From Actinomycetota bacterium (GTDB taxonomy: Bacteria > Actinomycetota > Actinomycetes > Propionibacteriales > Propionibacteriaceae), in the NCBI GenBank assembly GCA_020161755.1, contig JAIUOS010000013.1, positions 31,660-95,659 on the forward strand: 64,000 bases of DNA. Reading direction: 5' to 3'. Under the pieces are notes generated by a model. That model did no database searches, was not told the DNA's origin, and saw nothing but the letters and a program-made list of their open reading frames with translations. Made by a program: the position numbers and the translations under genes. Positions 17,581 to 32,650 of this stretch are shown piece after piece (position 1 is the first letter of the stretch; each line of letters begins with the position of its first letter).

Positions 17581-17661
17581 GGACCGAAAGGGGACGGTTC
17601 CGAGATTCGTTGTCTGGCGGGGTGCTGGTTGCGAATCTCGGAACCGTCCCTGTTTCGGTCC
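17581..17661. repeat. Long palindromic repeat (29-bp arms)
   Basis: Arms 17581-17609 and 17632-17661 are complementary over their length except for one bulged or mismatched position. The loop is about 22 bases. The outer ends read GGACCGAAA/TTTCGGTCC and the inner ends GAGATTCG/CGAATCTC. It lies between the sirA promoter region and the DUF222/HNH gene. It is probably an interspersed REP-like element. A transcription terminator is possible, but no gene ends at it. Confidence 0.75.
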
Positions 17662-17742
17662 GCTCCCGCGGATCACGGTCCCTGAGGAGCGAATCGAGGG
17701 ACGAGGATCGCGTCACGAAGGGCCTGCCCACCCGATCGTGCG

Positions 17743-19071
17743 GTGGAGCGTCTCCGCGCTGCTGTGCAGGCCCGGGTCGAGGCCGAGATCGCCGAAGCGG
17801 TCGCGATCGCCGACCTTGCCGCGGAGCACGAATGGACCGCGGACGCCCGGATCGATGTGGTCGGGAAGCGGGCGGTCCGGATCGGTGCCGACGGGACGGC
17901 GCTGGTGGATGAGTTCCTGCCCCTGGAAGTGGCGGCGTTGAAGGGGGTCTCGGTGTCGGCCGCGACCTGGTTGATCCGTGACATCGTGAACCTCAAGACC
18001 CGGCATCCGTTGTTGTGGTTCCAAACCCTCCAAGGCTTGGTGCCGGTGTACCGGGCCGTGCAGCTGGTGCAGGAAGCCGCGAAACTCGACCTCACGATCG
18101 AGCAGGCGCGTGAGCTGGACGCGCTGTTGGCGCCGAAAGTGCCCGGCCTGCCCTGGGGACGCCTGCTGAAACTCGCGAAAGGCCTGATCGCCCAGGTCGC
18201 GGCGCCGAAGATCGCACAGCTCTCGCAGGAGGCCCGGCAGGCCCGGTTCGTGCGCAAGCTCCCGACCGACGACCCGCTGGTGGCGTACCTGTCGTGCCGG
18301 GTGGACACCCGGGATGCGATCTACTTCGACGCCCAGGTCGACCGGATCGCCGACCTCCTCGCCGCCCACGGAGACACCGACCCCAAAGAGGTACTGCGCG
18401 CGAAAGCCGTCGGGATCCTCGCCACCCCCGCCCGCGCCCAGCTCATGCTCCAAGAAGCCGCCGGCGTCATCGGCACGATCCGTGCGACCGACCCCCGCCT
18501 GGTGCCGGCCGCCACCGTGTACGTGCACGTCGCCGAAGAAACCCTGCTCACCGGGCACGGCACGTGCCGGGTCGAGGGTGTGGGGCCGCTGTCGGCCACC
18601 CTGCTCAGTGTCCTGCTCGGCCACGAACGGATCACCCTGGCCCCGGTCATCCGGCCCTACGCCCAGATCAGCGTGGACAGCTACGAGATCCCCGACCGGA
18701 TCCGCCGCCAAATCCTGCTCCGAGATTCGGTCGAGGTGTTCCCGTGGTCGTCCCGCAGCCCACGGACCTCCCAGTTGGACCACACCCGGCCGTGGCGGCC
18801 CGGAGTGAAGAACCAAACCCGCGCCTCGAACCTCGGACCGCTCAGCACGAGGCCGCACCGCGGCAAAACCCACGGCAACTGGCAGTTGGAACAACCCCGA
18901 CCCGGCATCTTCTGGTGGACCAGCCCCACCGGCCATCGCTACCGCGTCGGACCACACGGCACCACCCCCATGTTCCGACACGAGAAGTTCCAGCACGGCG
19001 ACCAGATCCAATGGGACACCGACCACAAACACAAACCCCCGCCGCCAGACGGAGGCGATCCCCAACCCTGA
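17743..19071 (+). CDS. DUF222/HNH (13E12-type) protein, possibly 5'-truncated
   Basis: A 442-aa member of the DUF222-HNH family common in actinobacterial genomes. The long helical DUF222 region (SCRVDTRDAIYFDAQVDRIA, AKAVGILATPARAQLML) is followed by the HNH part LDHTRPW...ASNLGPLSTRPHRGKTHG, where His, Asn and His fit the motif. PGIFWWTSPTGHRYRVGPHG is typical of these C-termini. The only plausible start is GTG 17743. The frame is open back to 17686 with no better start, and the palindrome at 17581-17661 lies just upstream. The N-terminus may therefore have been cut. Many members are multi-copy and of unknown role, and endonuclease activity is unproven. Confidence 0.75.
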   Translation: MERLRAAVQARVEAEIAEAVAIADLAAEHEWTADARIDVVGKRAVRIGADGTALVDEFLPLEVAALKGVSVSAATWLIRDIVNLKTRHPLLWFQTLQGLVPVYRAVQLVQEAAKLDLTIEQARELDALLAPKVPGLPWGRLLKLAKGLIAQVAAPKIAQLSQEARQARFVRKLPTDDPLVAYLSCRVDTRDAIYFDAQVDRIADLLAAHGDTDPKEVLRAKAVGILATPARAQLMLQEAAGVIGTIRATDPRLVPAATVYVHVAEETLLTGHGTCRVEGVGPLSATLLSVLLGHERITLAPVIRPYAQISVDSYEIPDRIRRQILLRDSVEVFPWSSRSPRTSQLDHTRPWRPGVKNQTRASNLGPLSTRPHRGKTHGNWQLEQPRPGIFWWTSPTGHRYRVGPHGTTPMFRHEKFQHGDQIQWDTDHKHKPPPPDGGDPQP

Positions 19072-19080
19072 GGTCCCTGC

Positions 19081-19584
19081 CTACGGGGTGACCGGGGCGT
19101 GTCCGCTCAGGCGAAGGATCTCGTCGACGACCTGGGCGAGGGGAGCGGTCGCGTCGATCGAGGTTCCGGGAGGAGTGTCCTCGCCGATGGAGTGCAGGCG
19201 CTCGATGAGGGCACGCTGCTCGGGCCGTCCGCCCCACTCGTCCTTGGGACGGGCGTCCAGGCGGCGGCGCAGGGTGTCGGCGTCGATCTCGAGCACGAAC
19301 ACCTCGTCGAACACAGCGAGGAAGTCCGGGAAGTTCCGCGAGCCCCCACAGAAGAACGTCGCCCCGGCGCGCTGGTCCGCCGCCAACTCCCGCACCTTCG
19401 CCACGTCCCACAGGTGGTGCTCGTGCGCGGTGCCCGCCACCGGCTCACCCGTCGCCGGATCGCCCTGGTACGCCAGGTCGGTGTCGCCGTTGACCGCGTC
19501 GTACCCGCGTCGCCGGAGCTCCCGGCACACCGACGTCTTGCCGGTCCCGGACACGCCCTCGACGAGGTAGTTGCGCCGCCCCAC
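19081..19584 (-). CDS. P-loop nucleotide-binding protein, small kinase-like
   Basis: A 167-aa protein with Walker A GVSGTGKTS (residues 10-18), a DTD motif (GDTDLAYQG) where nucleoside and shikimate kinases hold the catalytic Asp, and an LID-like Arg-rich segment (DTLRRRLDARPKDEWG). It probably phosphorylates a small molecule. Substrate not recognisable. GTG start at 19584 is four bases after the stop of the PfkB kinase gene, so both are likely one operon. The neighbouring DUF222 gene ends nine bases away on the opposite strand. Confidence 0.7.
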   Translation of the reverse strand: MGRRNYLVEGVSGTGKTSVCRELRRRGYDAVNGDTDLAYQGDPATGEPVAGTAHEHHLWDVAKVRELAADQRAGATFFCGGSRNFPDFLAVFDEVFVLEIDADTLRRRLDARPKDEWGGRPEQRALIERLHSIGEDTPPGTSIDATAPLAQVVDEILRLSGHAPVTP

Positions 19585-19588
19585 CCGA

Positions 19589-20704
19589 CTACGTCCGGCG
19601 TCGAGGCGGACGCCGCTGGTCGCTCCGCAGGTCGGCCAGCTGCGCGATGGTCGCGTCCGCCCGGCGCACCGAGCGTCCCTCGTGCGCACCCAGCAGGTCG
19701 GCGAGGAACCCGTAGTCACGCGCCAACTCCACGGACGCAGCGTCGCCCTCGCCGGAACGGTTGCGGGTGCGCGTCCACCAGTCCGCGATGTCGCCCCAGC
19801 CGGGCGCGGCCAGCCCGCCCCCGAACTGTTGGACGGCCAGCGCCGACGCCAGCGCGGCGAACCGCAGCCGCTCGGCCAGCGGCCAGCCGTCCAGGGTGCC
19901 GAAGACCAGCGCGGCGGCGAACACGTCGCCCGCCCCGGTCGGGTCGATCGCCGGCACCCGCAGCGCCGGCACGTCCGCCTGCTCGCCCGTGGTCTGGTCG
20001 ATCGCCACCGCTCCCTCGTGCCCCCGCGTCACCACGACCAACGGCACCAGCTCCGACAACTGCGACGCCGCCGCGGACGCCGTGTCGGCGCGGGTGTACG
20101 CCATCGCCTCCACCTCGTTCGGGGTGAACGCGTGGCAGCCCGCCAGCCGGTCGAGCAGCCCGCGGTCCCACACCCCGCTCGGGTCCCAGCCGACGTGGGT
20201 GAACACCAGCGCACCCGCGTCCCGGCACGGCTCCCACCACGCCTCGTCGTCCAGTGCCGCGATCACGGCCCGCGTCCGCGGCGGCGTCCCCATCAGCTCC
20301 GCGGCGCTCACCGGTGCCTCGTGGCCGTGCGTCACCATCGCCCGGTCGCCGGCGTACGCCATCGACACCGTCACCGGCGAGTGCCAGTGCGGGATCGTCC
20401 GGCACCGGGACAGGTCGATCCGCTCCTGACGGCCGAGGATGTCCCGACACCAGCTGCCGTAGCCGTCGTCGCTGAACGTCGCCACCAGCGCCGTGCGCAG
20501 GTCCAGCCGCGCCGCGGCCATCGCCAGGTTCGCGATCCCGCCAGGCGACGACCCCATGCCGCCCGCCCAGATCTCGTGCCCCGGGCACGGCGCCTCGGGC
20601 AGGTCGGTGAACACGATGTCGAGGAAGACCATGCCGGACAGCAGCACGTCGACCTCGGCGTCGGCGGGCTCGGCAGCAGTGGTTGCGCTCCCCACGACCC
20701 CCAC
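19589..20704 (-). CDS. PfkB-family sugar kinase
   Basis: About 371 aa of the ribokinase/PfkB fold. GGMGSSPGGIANLAMAAARL is the N-terminal signature, and AIDPTGAGDVFAAALVFG is the C-terminal one with the catalytic Asp in GAGD. TPNEVEAMAYT is the conserved middle motif. Likely phosphorylates a monosaccharide or nucleoside. The first ~25 residues before VDVLLSGMVFLDIV are not conserved, so the start is uncertain. GTG 20704 is given, and GTG 20695 or a TTG at 20731 are alternatives. It is followed closely by the P-loop kinase gene and is divergent from the GH4 gene. No specificity can be read from the sequence. Confidence 0.85.
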   Translation of the reverse strand: MGVVGSATTAAEPADAEVDVLLSGMVFLDIVFTDLPEAPCPGHEIWAGGMGSSPGGIANLAMAAARLDLRTALVATFSDDGYGSWCRDILGRQERIDLSRCRTIPHWHSPVTVSMAYAGDRAMVTHGHEAPVSAAELMGTPPRTRAVIAALDDEAWWEPCRDAGALVFTHVGWDPSGVWDRGLLDRLAGCHAFTPNEVEAMAYTRADTASAAASQLSELVPLVVVTRGHEGAVAIDQTTGEQADVPALRVPAIDPTGAGDVFAAALVFGTLDGWPLAERLRFAALASALAVQQFGGGLAAPGWGDIADWWTRTRNRSGEGDAASVELARDYGFLADLLGAHEGRSVRRADATIAQLADLRSDQRRPPRRRT

Positions 20705-20796
20705 GATTCCACAGGGGCCCGAGCCCGACAACCACTACGCTGACGCCATGCTCACACCGCCCGGACCGCGCACGCCGGCACGGAGGTGATCGAGGC

Positions 20797-22113
20797 GTGA
20801 AACTCGTCATCATCGGGGGAGCGGGCTTCCGGGTTCCACAGGTCGTCGACGCGGTCGCGCGCTCCGGCCCGGTCGACGAGGTCGTCCTCGTCGACACCGA
20901 CCCCGCCCGGCTCCGCACCATCCTCGCCGTCGTCGACGGGCTCGGCCTCGCCGGACGCGTCCGGGTGGAGGTGGGGACGGACCTCGCCGCCGCCCTCGTC
21001 GGCGCCGACTTCGTGTTCTGCGCCATCCGGGTCGGCGGGGCGGACGGACGCGTCGCCGACGAACGCGTGGCGCTCGACCTCGGCGTCCTCGGCCAGGAGA
21101 CGACCGGCCCCGGCGGCCTCGCCTACGCCCTGCGCACGATCCCGGTCATGCAGGCCATCGCCCGCACCGTGCGCGCAGTGGCGCCGCAGGCGTGGTTCGT
21201 GAACTTCACCAACCCGGCCGGCATCATCACCGAGTCCCTGCGGCCGATCCTGGGCGAGCGGGTCGTCGGCATCTGCGACACCCCGATCGGGCTGATGCGC
21301 CGCGCCGCGGCCGCCGTCGCTGCGGACGCGGCGACGGTCACCTACGACTACGTCGGGCTCAACCACCTCGGCTGGCTGCGCACCCTCGACGTGGACGGTG
21401 TCGACCGCCTGCCCGGGCTCCTCGCCTCCGACGGCCTCGCGGAGATCGAAGAGGCCCGGCTCGTCGGCCTCGACTGGGTGCGCCAGCTCGGCGCCCTGCC
21501 CAACGAGTACCTGTTCTACTACTACTGCAACCGTGAGGCCGTCGCGCACATCCTGGCCGCCCCCGGCACCCGCGGGGAGTTCCTCGCCGCCCAGCAGGAG
21601 CGCTTCTACGCCGACGCCGCCGCCGCGCCCGACCGGGCGTCCGACCTGTGGCTGGCCGCGCGGCAGCAGCGCGAGCAGACCTACATGGCCGAGGCCCGCG
21701 CCGAGACCGAGGAGCGCAACCCCGCCGACGCCGAGGGTGGCTACCAGGCGGTCGCCCTCGCCCTGATGGACGCCCTGTCGGGCGGCACGCCCACCGCCGC
21801 CATCGTCAACGTGGCCAACGGTGGATCCGTGCCCGGCCTCCCCGCGGAGGCGGTCGTCGAGGTGCCCTGCGACGTGGACGCGAGCGGCGTCCATCCCCGG
21901 ACGGTGGCCCCGCTGACCGGCCACATGCTCGGCCTCGTGCAGTCGGTCAAGGCCGTCGAGCAGCTCACGATCCGGGCCGCGAACGAGCACTCCGCCGCGC
22001 TGGCCTGGGAGGCGTTCGCCACCCATCCGCTGGTGGGTTCGGTCGACCTCGGCCGACGACTCCTCGACGGCTACCGCTCCCGGATCCCCGAGGTCGCCGC
22101 CGTCCTCGCCTGA
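20797..22113 (+). CDS. GH4-family glycosidase (6-phospho-beta-glucosidase-like)
   Basis: A 438-aa NAD+ and metal-dependent glycosidase of family GH4. It starts with a Rossmann strand (KLVIIGGAGFRVP), has the NFTNPAGIITESL segment, and carries CDTPIG where phospho-beta-glucosidases have CNVP, followed by the metal-ligand His region LNHLGW. This family oxidises C3 of the sugar and eliminates the aglycone. The CDTP-type motif and lack of a PTS partner leave it open whether the natural substrate is phosphorylated. GTG start at 20797, with GGAGG nearby. Divergent from the PfkB kinase gene. A TTAATC-containing operator-like site follows it in front of the FAH gene. Confidence 0.88.
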   Translation: MKLVIIGGAGFRVPQVVDAVARSGPVDEVVLVDTDPARLRTILAVVDGLGLAGRVRVEVGTDLAAALVGADFVFCAIRVGGADGRVADERVALDLGVLGQETTGPGGLAYALRTIPVMQAIARTVRAVAPQAWFVNFTNPAGIITESLRPILGERVVGICDTPIGLMRRAAAAVAADAATVTYDYVGLNHLGWLRTLDVDGVDRLPGLLASDGLAEIEEARLVGLDWVRQLGALPNEYLFYYYCNREAVAHILAAPGTRGEFLAAQQERFYADAAAAPDRASDLWLAARQQREQTYMAEARAETEERNPADAEGGYQAVALALMDALSGGTPTAAIVNVANGGSVPGLPAEAVVEVPCDVDASGVHPRTVAPLTGHMLGLVQSVKAVEQLTIRAANEHSAALAWEAFATHPLVGSVDLGRRLLDGYRSRIPEVAAVLA

Positions 22114-22138
22114 ACGCGCACCGGTCGAGGCCCGGCAG

Positions 22139-22156
22139 TTAATCAATCCATTGGCG
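22139..22156 (+). promoter_or_regulatory. Candidate ROK-regulon operator, site A
   Basis: TTAATCAATCCATTGGCG, 32 bases before the FAH-family gene. Read on the minus strand it aligns with the sites at 25344, 35729 and 38721 (core CCA-TGG-TT-ATT). TAGCGT (22174-22179) could be the -10 box of the same promoter. Confidence 0.4.
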
Positions 22157-22187
22157 GAAATCGGGATCGGCGCTAGCGTGGCCTGTC

Positions 22188-23036
22188 ATGAAGCTGATGC
22201 GCATCGGCGAGCCCGGCCGCGAGCGTCCGGCCGTCCAGGTCGACGACCACCACTACCTCGACCTCAAGGCCGAGGTGGGTGACTTCGACGAGAACTTCTT
22301 CGGCTCCGGCGGCCTCGCCCGGCTTCCCGAGCTGGTCTCCCGCCTGGAGCCGCTGCCCTTCGCCGCCGAACGCATCGGTGCGCCGATCGCCCGGCCCCAC
22401 CAGATCCTGTGCATCGGGCTCAACTACAGCGACCACGCCGCCGAGACCGGCCAGGCCGTGCCCACCGAGCCGATCCTGTTCACCAAGTCGCCCAACACCC
22501 TGGTCGGCCCCAACGACGACGTCCGGCTGCCGCGCGGCTACAGCAAGGCCGACTGGGAGGTCGAGCTCGGCATCGTGATCGGGTCCCGGACGTCCTACCT
22601 CGACGCCCCGGCGGACGCGGCCGCCGTCATCGCCGGCTACACGGTCGTCAACGACGTCAGCGAGCGCGCCTTCCAGCTGGAGCGCGGCGGCCAGTGGAGC
22701 AAGGGCAAGTCGGCCGAGACGTTCAACCCGTGCGGGCCTTGGCTGGTCACCCCCGACGAGGTCCCGGACGTGAACGCGCTCGGCCTGTGGCTGGACGTGA
22801 ACGGCGTCCGCCGGCAGACCGGCACCACCGCCACCATGGTCTTCGACCCGTACTTCCTGGTGTGGCACCTCAGCCAGTTCATGGTGCTCGAGCCCGGCGA
22901 CCTCATCAACACCGGCACCCCGCCCGGCGTCGGCATGGGCCTCACCCCGCCGGTGTGGCTCCAGCCCGGCGACGTGATGGAACTCGGCATCGACGGGCTC
23001 GGCCGGCAGCGGCAGCTCGTCGTCGCCCCCCGCTGA
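22188..23036 (+). CDS. Fumarylacetoacetate-hydrolase-family enzyme
   Basis: A 282-aa protein with a C-terminal FAH fold. LCIGLNYSDHAAET, the metal-binding Glu pair in DWEVELGIVIG and Asp in VVNDVSERAFQ, and NTGTPPGVGMGL are typical. FAH enzymes cleave C-C bonds of acylpyruvates or isomerise related oxo-acids. Members such as 2,4-diketo-3-deoxy-L-fuconate or -rhamnonate hydrolase end non-phosphorylated sugar-acid pathways. The dehydrogenase 18 bases downstream, and the enolase-superfamily and SDR genes at 36739-38648, fit such a route. The exact substrate is inferred. ATG 22188. Confidence 0.88.
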   Translation: MKLMRIGEPGRERPAVQVDDHHYLDLKAEVGDFDENFFGSGGLARLPELVSRLEPLPFAAERIGAPIARPHQILCIGLNYSDHAAETGQAVPTEPILFTKSPNTLVGPNDDVRLPRGYSKADWEVELGIVIGSRTSYLDAPADAAAVIAGYTVVNDVSERAFQLERGGQWSKGKSAETFNPCGPWLVTPDEVPDVNALGLWLDVNGVRRQTGTTATMVFDPYFLVWHLSQFMVLEPGDLINTGTPPGVGMGLTPPVWLQPGDVMELGIDGLGRQRQLVVAPR

Positions 23037-23054
23037 GGCCCGGAGGGAGTCGTC

Positions 23055-24074
23055 GTGCGCGGACTGGTGCTGGTCGAGTTCGGACGGATGGAGGTCCGCG
23101 AGCTGCCCGACCCCGTGCCCGGACCGGGTGAGGTGGTGCTCGACATCGCCTTCACCGGCATCTGCGGCTCCGACCTCCACGGCTTCACGGGTGCGAACGG
23201 ACGCCGGGTGCCCGGCCAGGTGATGGGCCACGAGACCGCGGGACGCGTCCGCTCGCTCGGCGCGGGCGTCACCGGGCTCGCGAGCGGCACCCCCGTCACC
23301 ATCAACCCGGTGATCCTGCCCGCCGACGAGGCGGACGCCTGGCGCGGACGCGAGCAGCAGCACCCCGGCAAGTGGATCATCGGGGTGCGTCCCGACCACG
23401 TCGCCGCCTTCGCGCAGCAGGTGGTGGTGCCCGCCCGCAACGTCGTCCCGCTCCCGGCCGGCATGCCGGTCGCCCACGGCGCCCTGGTCGAGCCGGTGGC
23501 GGTGGCCACCCACGCCGTCAGACGCCTCCCGGCCGTCCCGGACGCGGTCCTGGTCACCGGTGGCGGCCCGATCGGCCAGTCGGTCGTGGTCGCCCTGCAA
23601 CGCGCCGGCGTCGCCATCGTGCTGGTCAGCGAGCCCACGGCCGGCCGTCGCAAGGTGCTGGCCCGGCTGGGCGCGGTGGTCCTGGACCCCGCCGCCGGCC
23701 CGCTCCGCGACCAGGTGCTCGCCGCCCGCGGCGAACCCGTGACCGCCGCCGTGGACGCGGTCGGCAGCTCCGGCTCCCTGACCGACTGCCTCACCGCGAC
23801 CGCGCCGGGGGCGACGATCTGCCTGGTCGGCATGGCCACGCCGCGGCTCGAACTGCCCGCGTTCGAGATCTCCACCGCCGAACGCACCCTCGTCGGGAGT
23901 TTCACCTACTCCAGCACCGACTTCGAGCGTGCCCTGCACGGCCTGGCCGACGCCCCGGCGTCCGCCGACAACCTGATCAACCGGACCGTCCCGCTCGACG
24001 ACGCCCCGGACGCGTTCGCCGCCCTGGCCGCCGGGGACGGCACCCCCGGCAAGGTGCTGGTCGACCTCTCCTGA
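23055..24074 (+). CDS. Zinc-dependent medium-chain alcohol/polyol dehydrogenase
   Basis: A 339-aa MDR-family dehydrogenase. The catalytic zinc site shows as GICGSDLHG (Cys, Asp, His) and GHETAGRV, and the Rossmann motif is VTGGGPIGQS. The four-cysteine lobe that binds structural zinc in most threonine/sorbitol-type relatives is replaced by a cysteine-free segment (ILPADEADAWRGREQQHPGK). It probably oxidises a sugar, sugar acid or polyol with NAD(P)+. GTG start with GGAGGGAG before it, 18 bases behind the FAH gene, so one operon. It ends facing the beta-propeller gene. Confidence 0.87.
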   Translation: MRGLVLVEFGRMEVRELPDPVPGPGEVVLDIAFTGICGSDLHGFTGANGRRVPGQVMGHETAGRVRSLGAGVTGLASGTPVTINPVILPADEADAWRGREQQHPGKWIIGVRPDHVAAFAQQVVVPARNVVPLPAGMPVAHGALVEPVAVATHAVRRLPAVPDAVLVTGGGPIGQSVVVALQRAGVAIVLVSEPTAGRRKVLARLGAVVLDPAAGPLRDQVLAARGEPVTAAVDAVGSSGSLTDCLTATAPGATICLVGMATPRLELPAFEISTAERTLVGSFTYSSTDFERALHGLADAPASADNLINRTVPLDDAPDAFAALAAGDGTPGKVLVDLS

Positions 24075-24084
24075 GGCGCCGGGC

Positions 24085-25302
24085 TCAGTCGCCGAACGTG
24101 ACGACGTGCTCGGACAGGTACCGGTGCGTGCTCGGCCCGAGGTCCTTCACCCACAGCCGCGCGCGGCGTCCGAGTCGGACGGACGTGTGGCGCGCGGCCA
24201 GGTCCTCGGCGGTGTCCAGCGGCTGCAACGACGGGTACCACAGCGTGTGGCCCGGCTTGCGCAGCAACAGCTGCGGCCTCGTCCAGCGCTGGCTGTTGTC
24301 GCCCGCGCCCAGGTCGGCGTGCGGGTTGGTGCTCAGCCACACCGAGTCGCCCGCCCAGAACTCCGAATCGACCCGGCCGAACGTCATCACCCAGCACTCG
24401 AGGTGGGTGTTCCAGCTCACCGACGGCCCCCAGTGGAACGAGCGGTCGCCCGCCGACACCGGCCCGCCGCCGTCCTCCGGGGCGATCCGCAGGGCCTCGA
24501 TCGGGACGCCGATCCCGTCCGGTGCGGCGGAGAACCGCTCACCGTCCCAGCGTCGCGCCCGACCGACGGGGTCGTCGAGGTCTGCCAGCGCGATCCGGGC
24601 CACGCTGATGCACTGTCCGGACGCCTCGACCGCGGCGTCCCAGGTGTCGGGGGCGTACCGGCCCGGGTATCCGTACTCGCCGAAGAACACGTACAGGTGG
24701 TCGCCGCTCGCCACCGCGGACGGGTCGCCGACCCCGCCGGAGAACGTGTAGTTGCGGTTCGTCGGCGCCAGCACCAGCCGTGGCTGGTGGTCCTGGAGCA
24801 GGATGCCGCGGTCGGTCCAGGAGGCGCCGCCGTCCCCGGACGCCATCACCCCGATGCGGCAGACCGCCTGCGGCGAGCCCTCGCCCTGGAGCCCGGCCGG
24901 CCAGTCGGTGGTCGCGTACCCCTCGCCGGAGGGGCCCAGCGGCAGCGTCTGCGGGTAGTTCTCGTTGTGGTAGAGCGCGTAGAGCCGGCGTCCGTCGGGC
25001 TCGGGGGAGTACACCGACTCGAACCAGACCGCGCCGTGCAGCCCCGGCGTCCCGGGTGCGGCGTTGGCCGGCAGGCGCACCTCGGTGAAGGCGTCGGCGG
25101 CCGTCGCGAACGCGGCCGGCGCGCTCACCCCGTCCGCGAACTTCAGGTCCCTGGCCTCGCCCCACAGCGGGTCCTCGCCGTACTTGCCGGTGAAGATGCG
25201 CAGCCGGTCGCCCACCCACGCCTCGGCCACGTTGCAGTCGACGAAGGAGGCGTAGGCCAGCCGCGGGGCCGGCTCGACGGTGAACACCGGTTCAGGACTC
25301 AT
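24085..25302 (-). CDS. Beta-propeller protein, possible glycosidase (GH43/32-like)
   Basis: A 405-aa protein of mostly beta strands with repeated propeller-like blades (DGGASWTDRGILL, GDPSAVASGDHLYVFFGEYG, HWGPSVSWNTHLECWVMTFGR). The Asp-box-like DGGASWTD resembles sialidases, while VSWNTHLECWVM recalls five-bladed GH43/GH32-type hydrolases. I cannot name a family with confidence, nor the catalytic acids. No signal peptide, so cytoplasmic. ATG 25302 has AGGAG six bases before it. It is divergent from the ROK regulator gene and shares its promoter region, including operator site B, so probably part of the same sugar regulon. Confidence 0.6.
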   Translation of the reverse strand: MSPEPVFTVEPAPRLAYASFVDCNVAEAWVGDRLRIFTGKYGEDPLWGEARDLKFADGVSAPAAFATAADAFTEVRLPANAAPGTPGLHGAVWFESVYSPEPDGRRLYALYHNENYPQTLPLGPSGEGYATTDWPAGLQGEGSPQAVCRIGVMASGDGGASWTDRGILLQDHQPRLVLAPTNRNYTFSGGVGDPSAVASGDHLYVFFGEYGYPGRYAPDTWDAAVEASGQCISVARIALADLDDPVGRARRWDGERFSAAPDGIGVPIEALRIAPEDGGGPVSAGDRSFHWGPSVSWNTHLECWVMTFGRVDSEFWAGDSVWLSTNPHADLGAGDNSQRWTRPQLLLRKPGHTLWYPSLQPLDTAEDLAARHTSVRLGRRARLWVKDLGPSTHRYLSEHVVTFGD

Positions 25303-25343
25303 GCGAACTCCTGCGACTTCCGGGGCGTGAGGTGACAAGCTAC

Positions 25344-25360
25344 ATCCACTGGACTTAATC
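25344..25360 (+). promoter_or_regulatory. Candidate ROK-regulon operator, site B
   Basis: ATCCACTGGACTTAATC, in the divergent region between the beta-propeller gene and the ROK gene. It matches site C (minus strand) as ATCCACTG-ACT-A-T and site D as ATC-C-GGACT-AATC. Confidence 0.45.
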
Positions 25361-25382
25361 GACAACGAGGACGGGGACGGGC

Positions 25383-31348
<5,966 letters not shown>

Positions 31349-31349
<1 letters not shown>

Positions 31350-32650
31350 CAGGTCCTCCCGGGAAGGAAACGGTAACCGTCGGTCAGGTCGAGCTCGAGG
31401 AGCGTGCCCCGCCAGGGCACGCCGCGCAGCTGGAGGTCGCCGCTGTCGGGCGGCAGGCAGGGGTCGATGGCCAGCCCGGCGGGCGTGGGCCGCAACCCGG
31501 CCAGCCCGTGCAGCACGGTGCCCAGGAACGTCGTGGCCGACCACGTCTGGTCGGGTTCGGACGCCCAGTCGCGCCCGGCCTGCCAGCCCCCGTCCGGCAC
31601 TCCGGTGACCGGGTGGTACACCTCGTAAAACTGCAGGTCGCTGCCCTCGAACAGGAGGCAGAGCCGGTCGAGCTCGGCGCCGAACGCGGCGGCGTCCCCG
31701 ACCTCGGCCACCGCCTGTGCCCAGACGCCCATCACCATCGGCCACAGCGCCGCGCCGTGCCGGCCGAAGCGGTCCTCAAGCAGTCCGGGGAACGGCGGCC
31801 ACACCGCCGGCAGCCCGCCGAGGGTGTGCTGGATGCCGGCCACGCTGTCGCGGGCCTGCTCCGGCGTGGCGACGCCGGACAGGATGGCGAGCGCCACCCC
31901 GAGACCCTCCTGCTCCAGGCTCGGCCCGTGCTCCCCGAGCAGGTAGCCGAAGCGGTGCCACGCGCCCAGCCAGAAGCCTTCCCGAACCCGCACCGCGAGC
32001 TCGTTGGACCGGTCCCGCCACGGGTCGGGGTGGGCCCCGGCCAGCTGGGCGAGGTCGGCCAGAGCGGCGAACGCGAGCACGTAGAGCGCGTTGGTGGACA
32101 GGCACACCAGGCGGTCGGTGCCCGGGTGGTCGAGGACGAAGGACGCGGTCGCGCGGGCCGGGTCGTGCAGCCGTGGCGGGTAGCCGGTGATCCCGTCCGC
32201 CATCACGGCCGGCCCGCGGTACAGGCCGGTCGCGGGGTCGAGGCAGCGTTCGTCCAGCCGCGCGAGGGTGGCGACCGCGATGAGGTAGGCCTGCTCCGCC
32301 CAGGCCTCGTCGCCGGTCACCAGCGCCAGTTCCCGCGCCCCGACCACCCAGCTCACCTGGTCCCACCACTGGTCGTCCCAGACCACGGCCGAGCGGTCGG
32401 GCTCGCACACCATCAGCAGGGTGTCCCGCGCCACCTCCGGCGCCAGCCACGCCGCGGCCTGCCAGGTGTTGATCGCGCTGTCCCGCGTCCACGGCGTGGG
32501 GTAGCCGCCGCCGGCGCGCAGGAAGAAGCGGGGGTCGCCGGGCTGCCGTCCGGGCACGATGTTGCGGGCCAGGCACGCCTGCGCGGCGTCCACCAGCGGC
32601 GCGAGCCGGCGGGCCAGCGGCCCGCTACCGGTGACGTGCAGCGTGCTCAT
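31349..32650 (-). CDS. Six-hairpin (alpha/alpha) glycosidase-like protein
   Basis: A 433-aa helical, Trp-rich protein resembling (alpha/alpha)6-barrel glycosidases. GYPTPWTRDSAINTWQAA looks like a substrate-binding and catalytic Asp region, with VWDDQWWDQVSWVVGA and WASEPDQTWSATTFLG further on. The C-terminal strand region is short. It may be related to GH63/GH37/GH125-type enzymes. I cannot place it in one of them. Both ends overlap neighbours (ATGA with the GH38 stop, TGATG with GH36), so it is made with the other glycosidases and probably acts on the same substrate. Confidence 0.7.

Noticed and set aside
17414..17731. 105-codon version of the leader frame
   Set aside because: The upstream part runs through the palindrome and is not protein-like. 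Only the short segment from ATG 17485 is retained.
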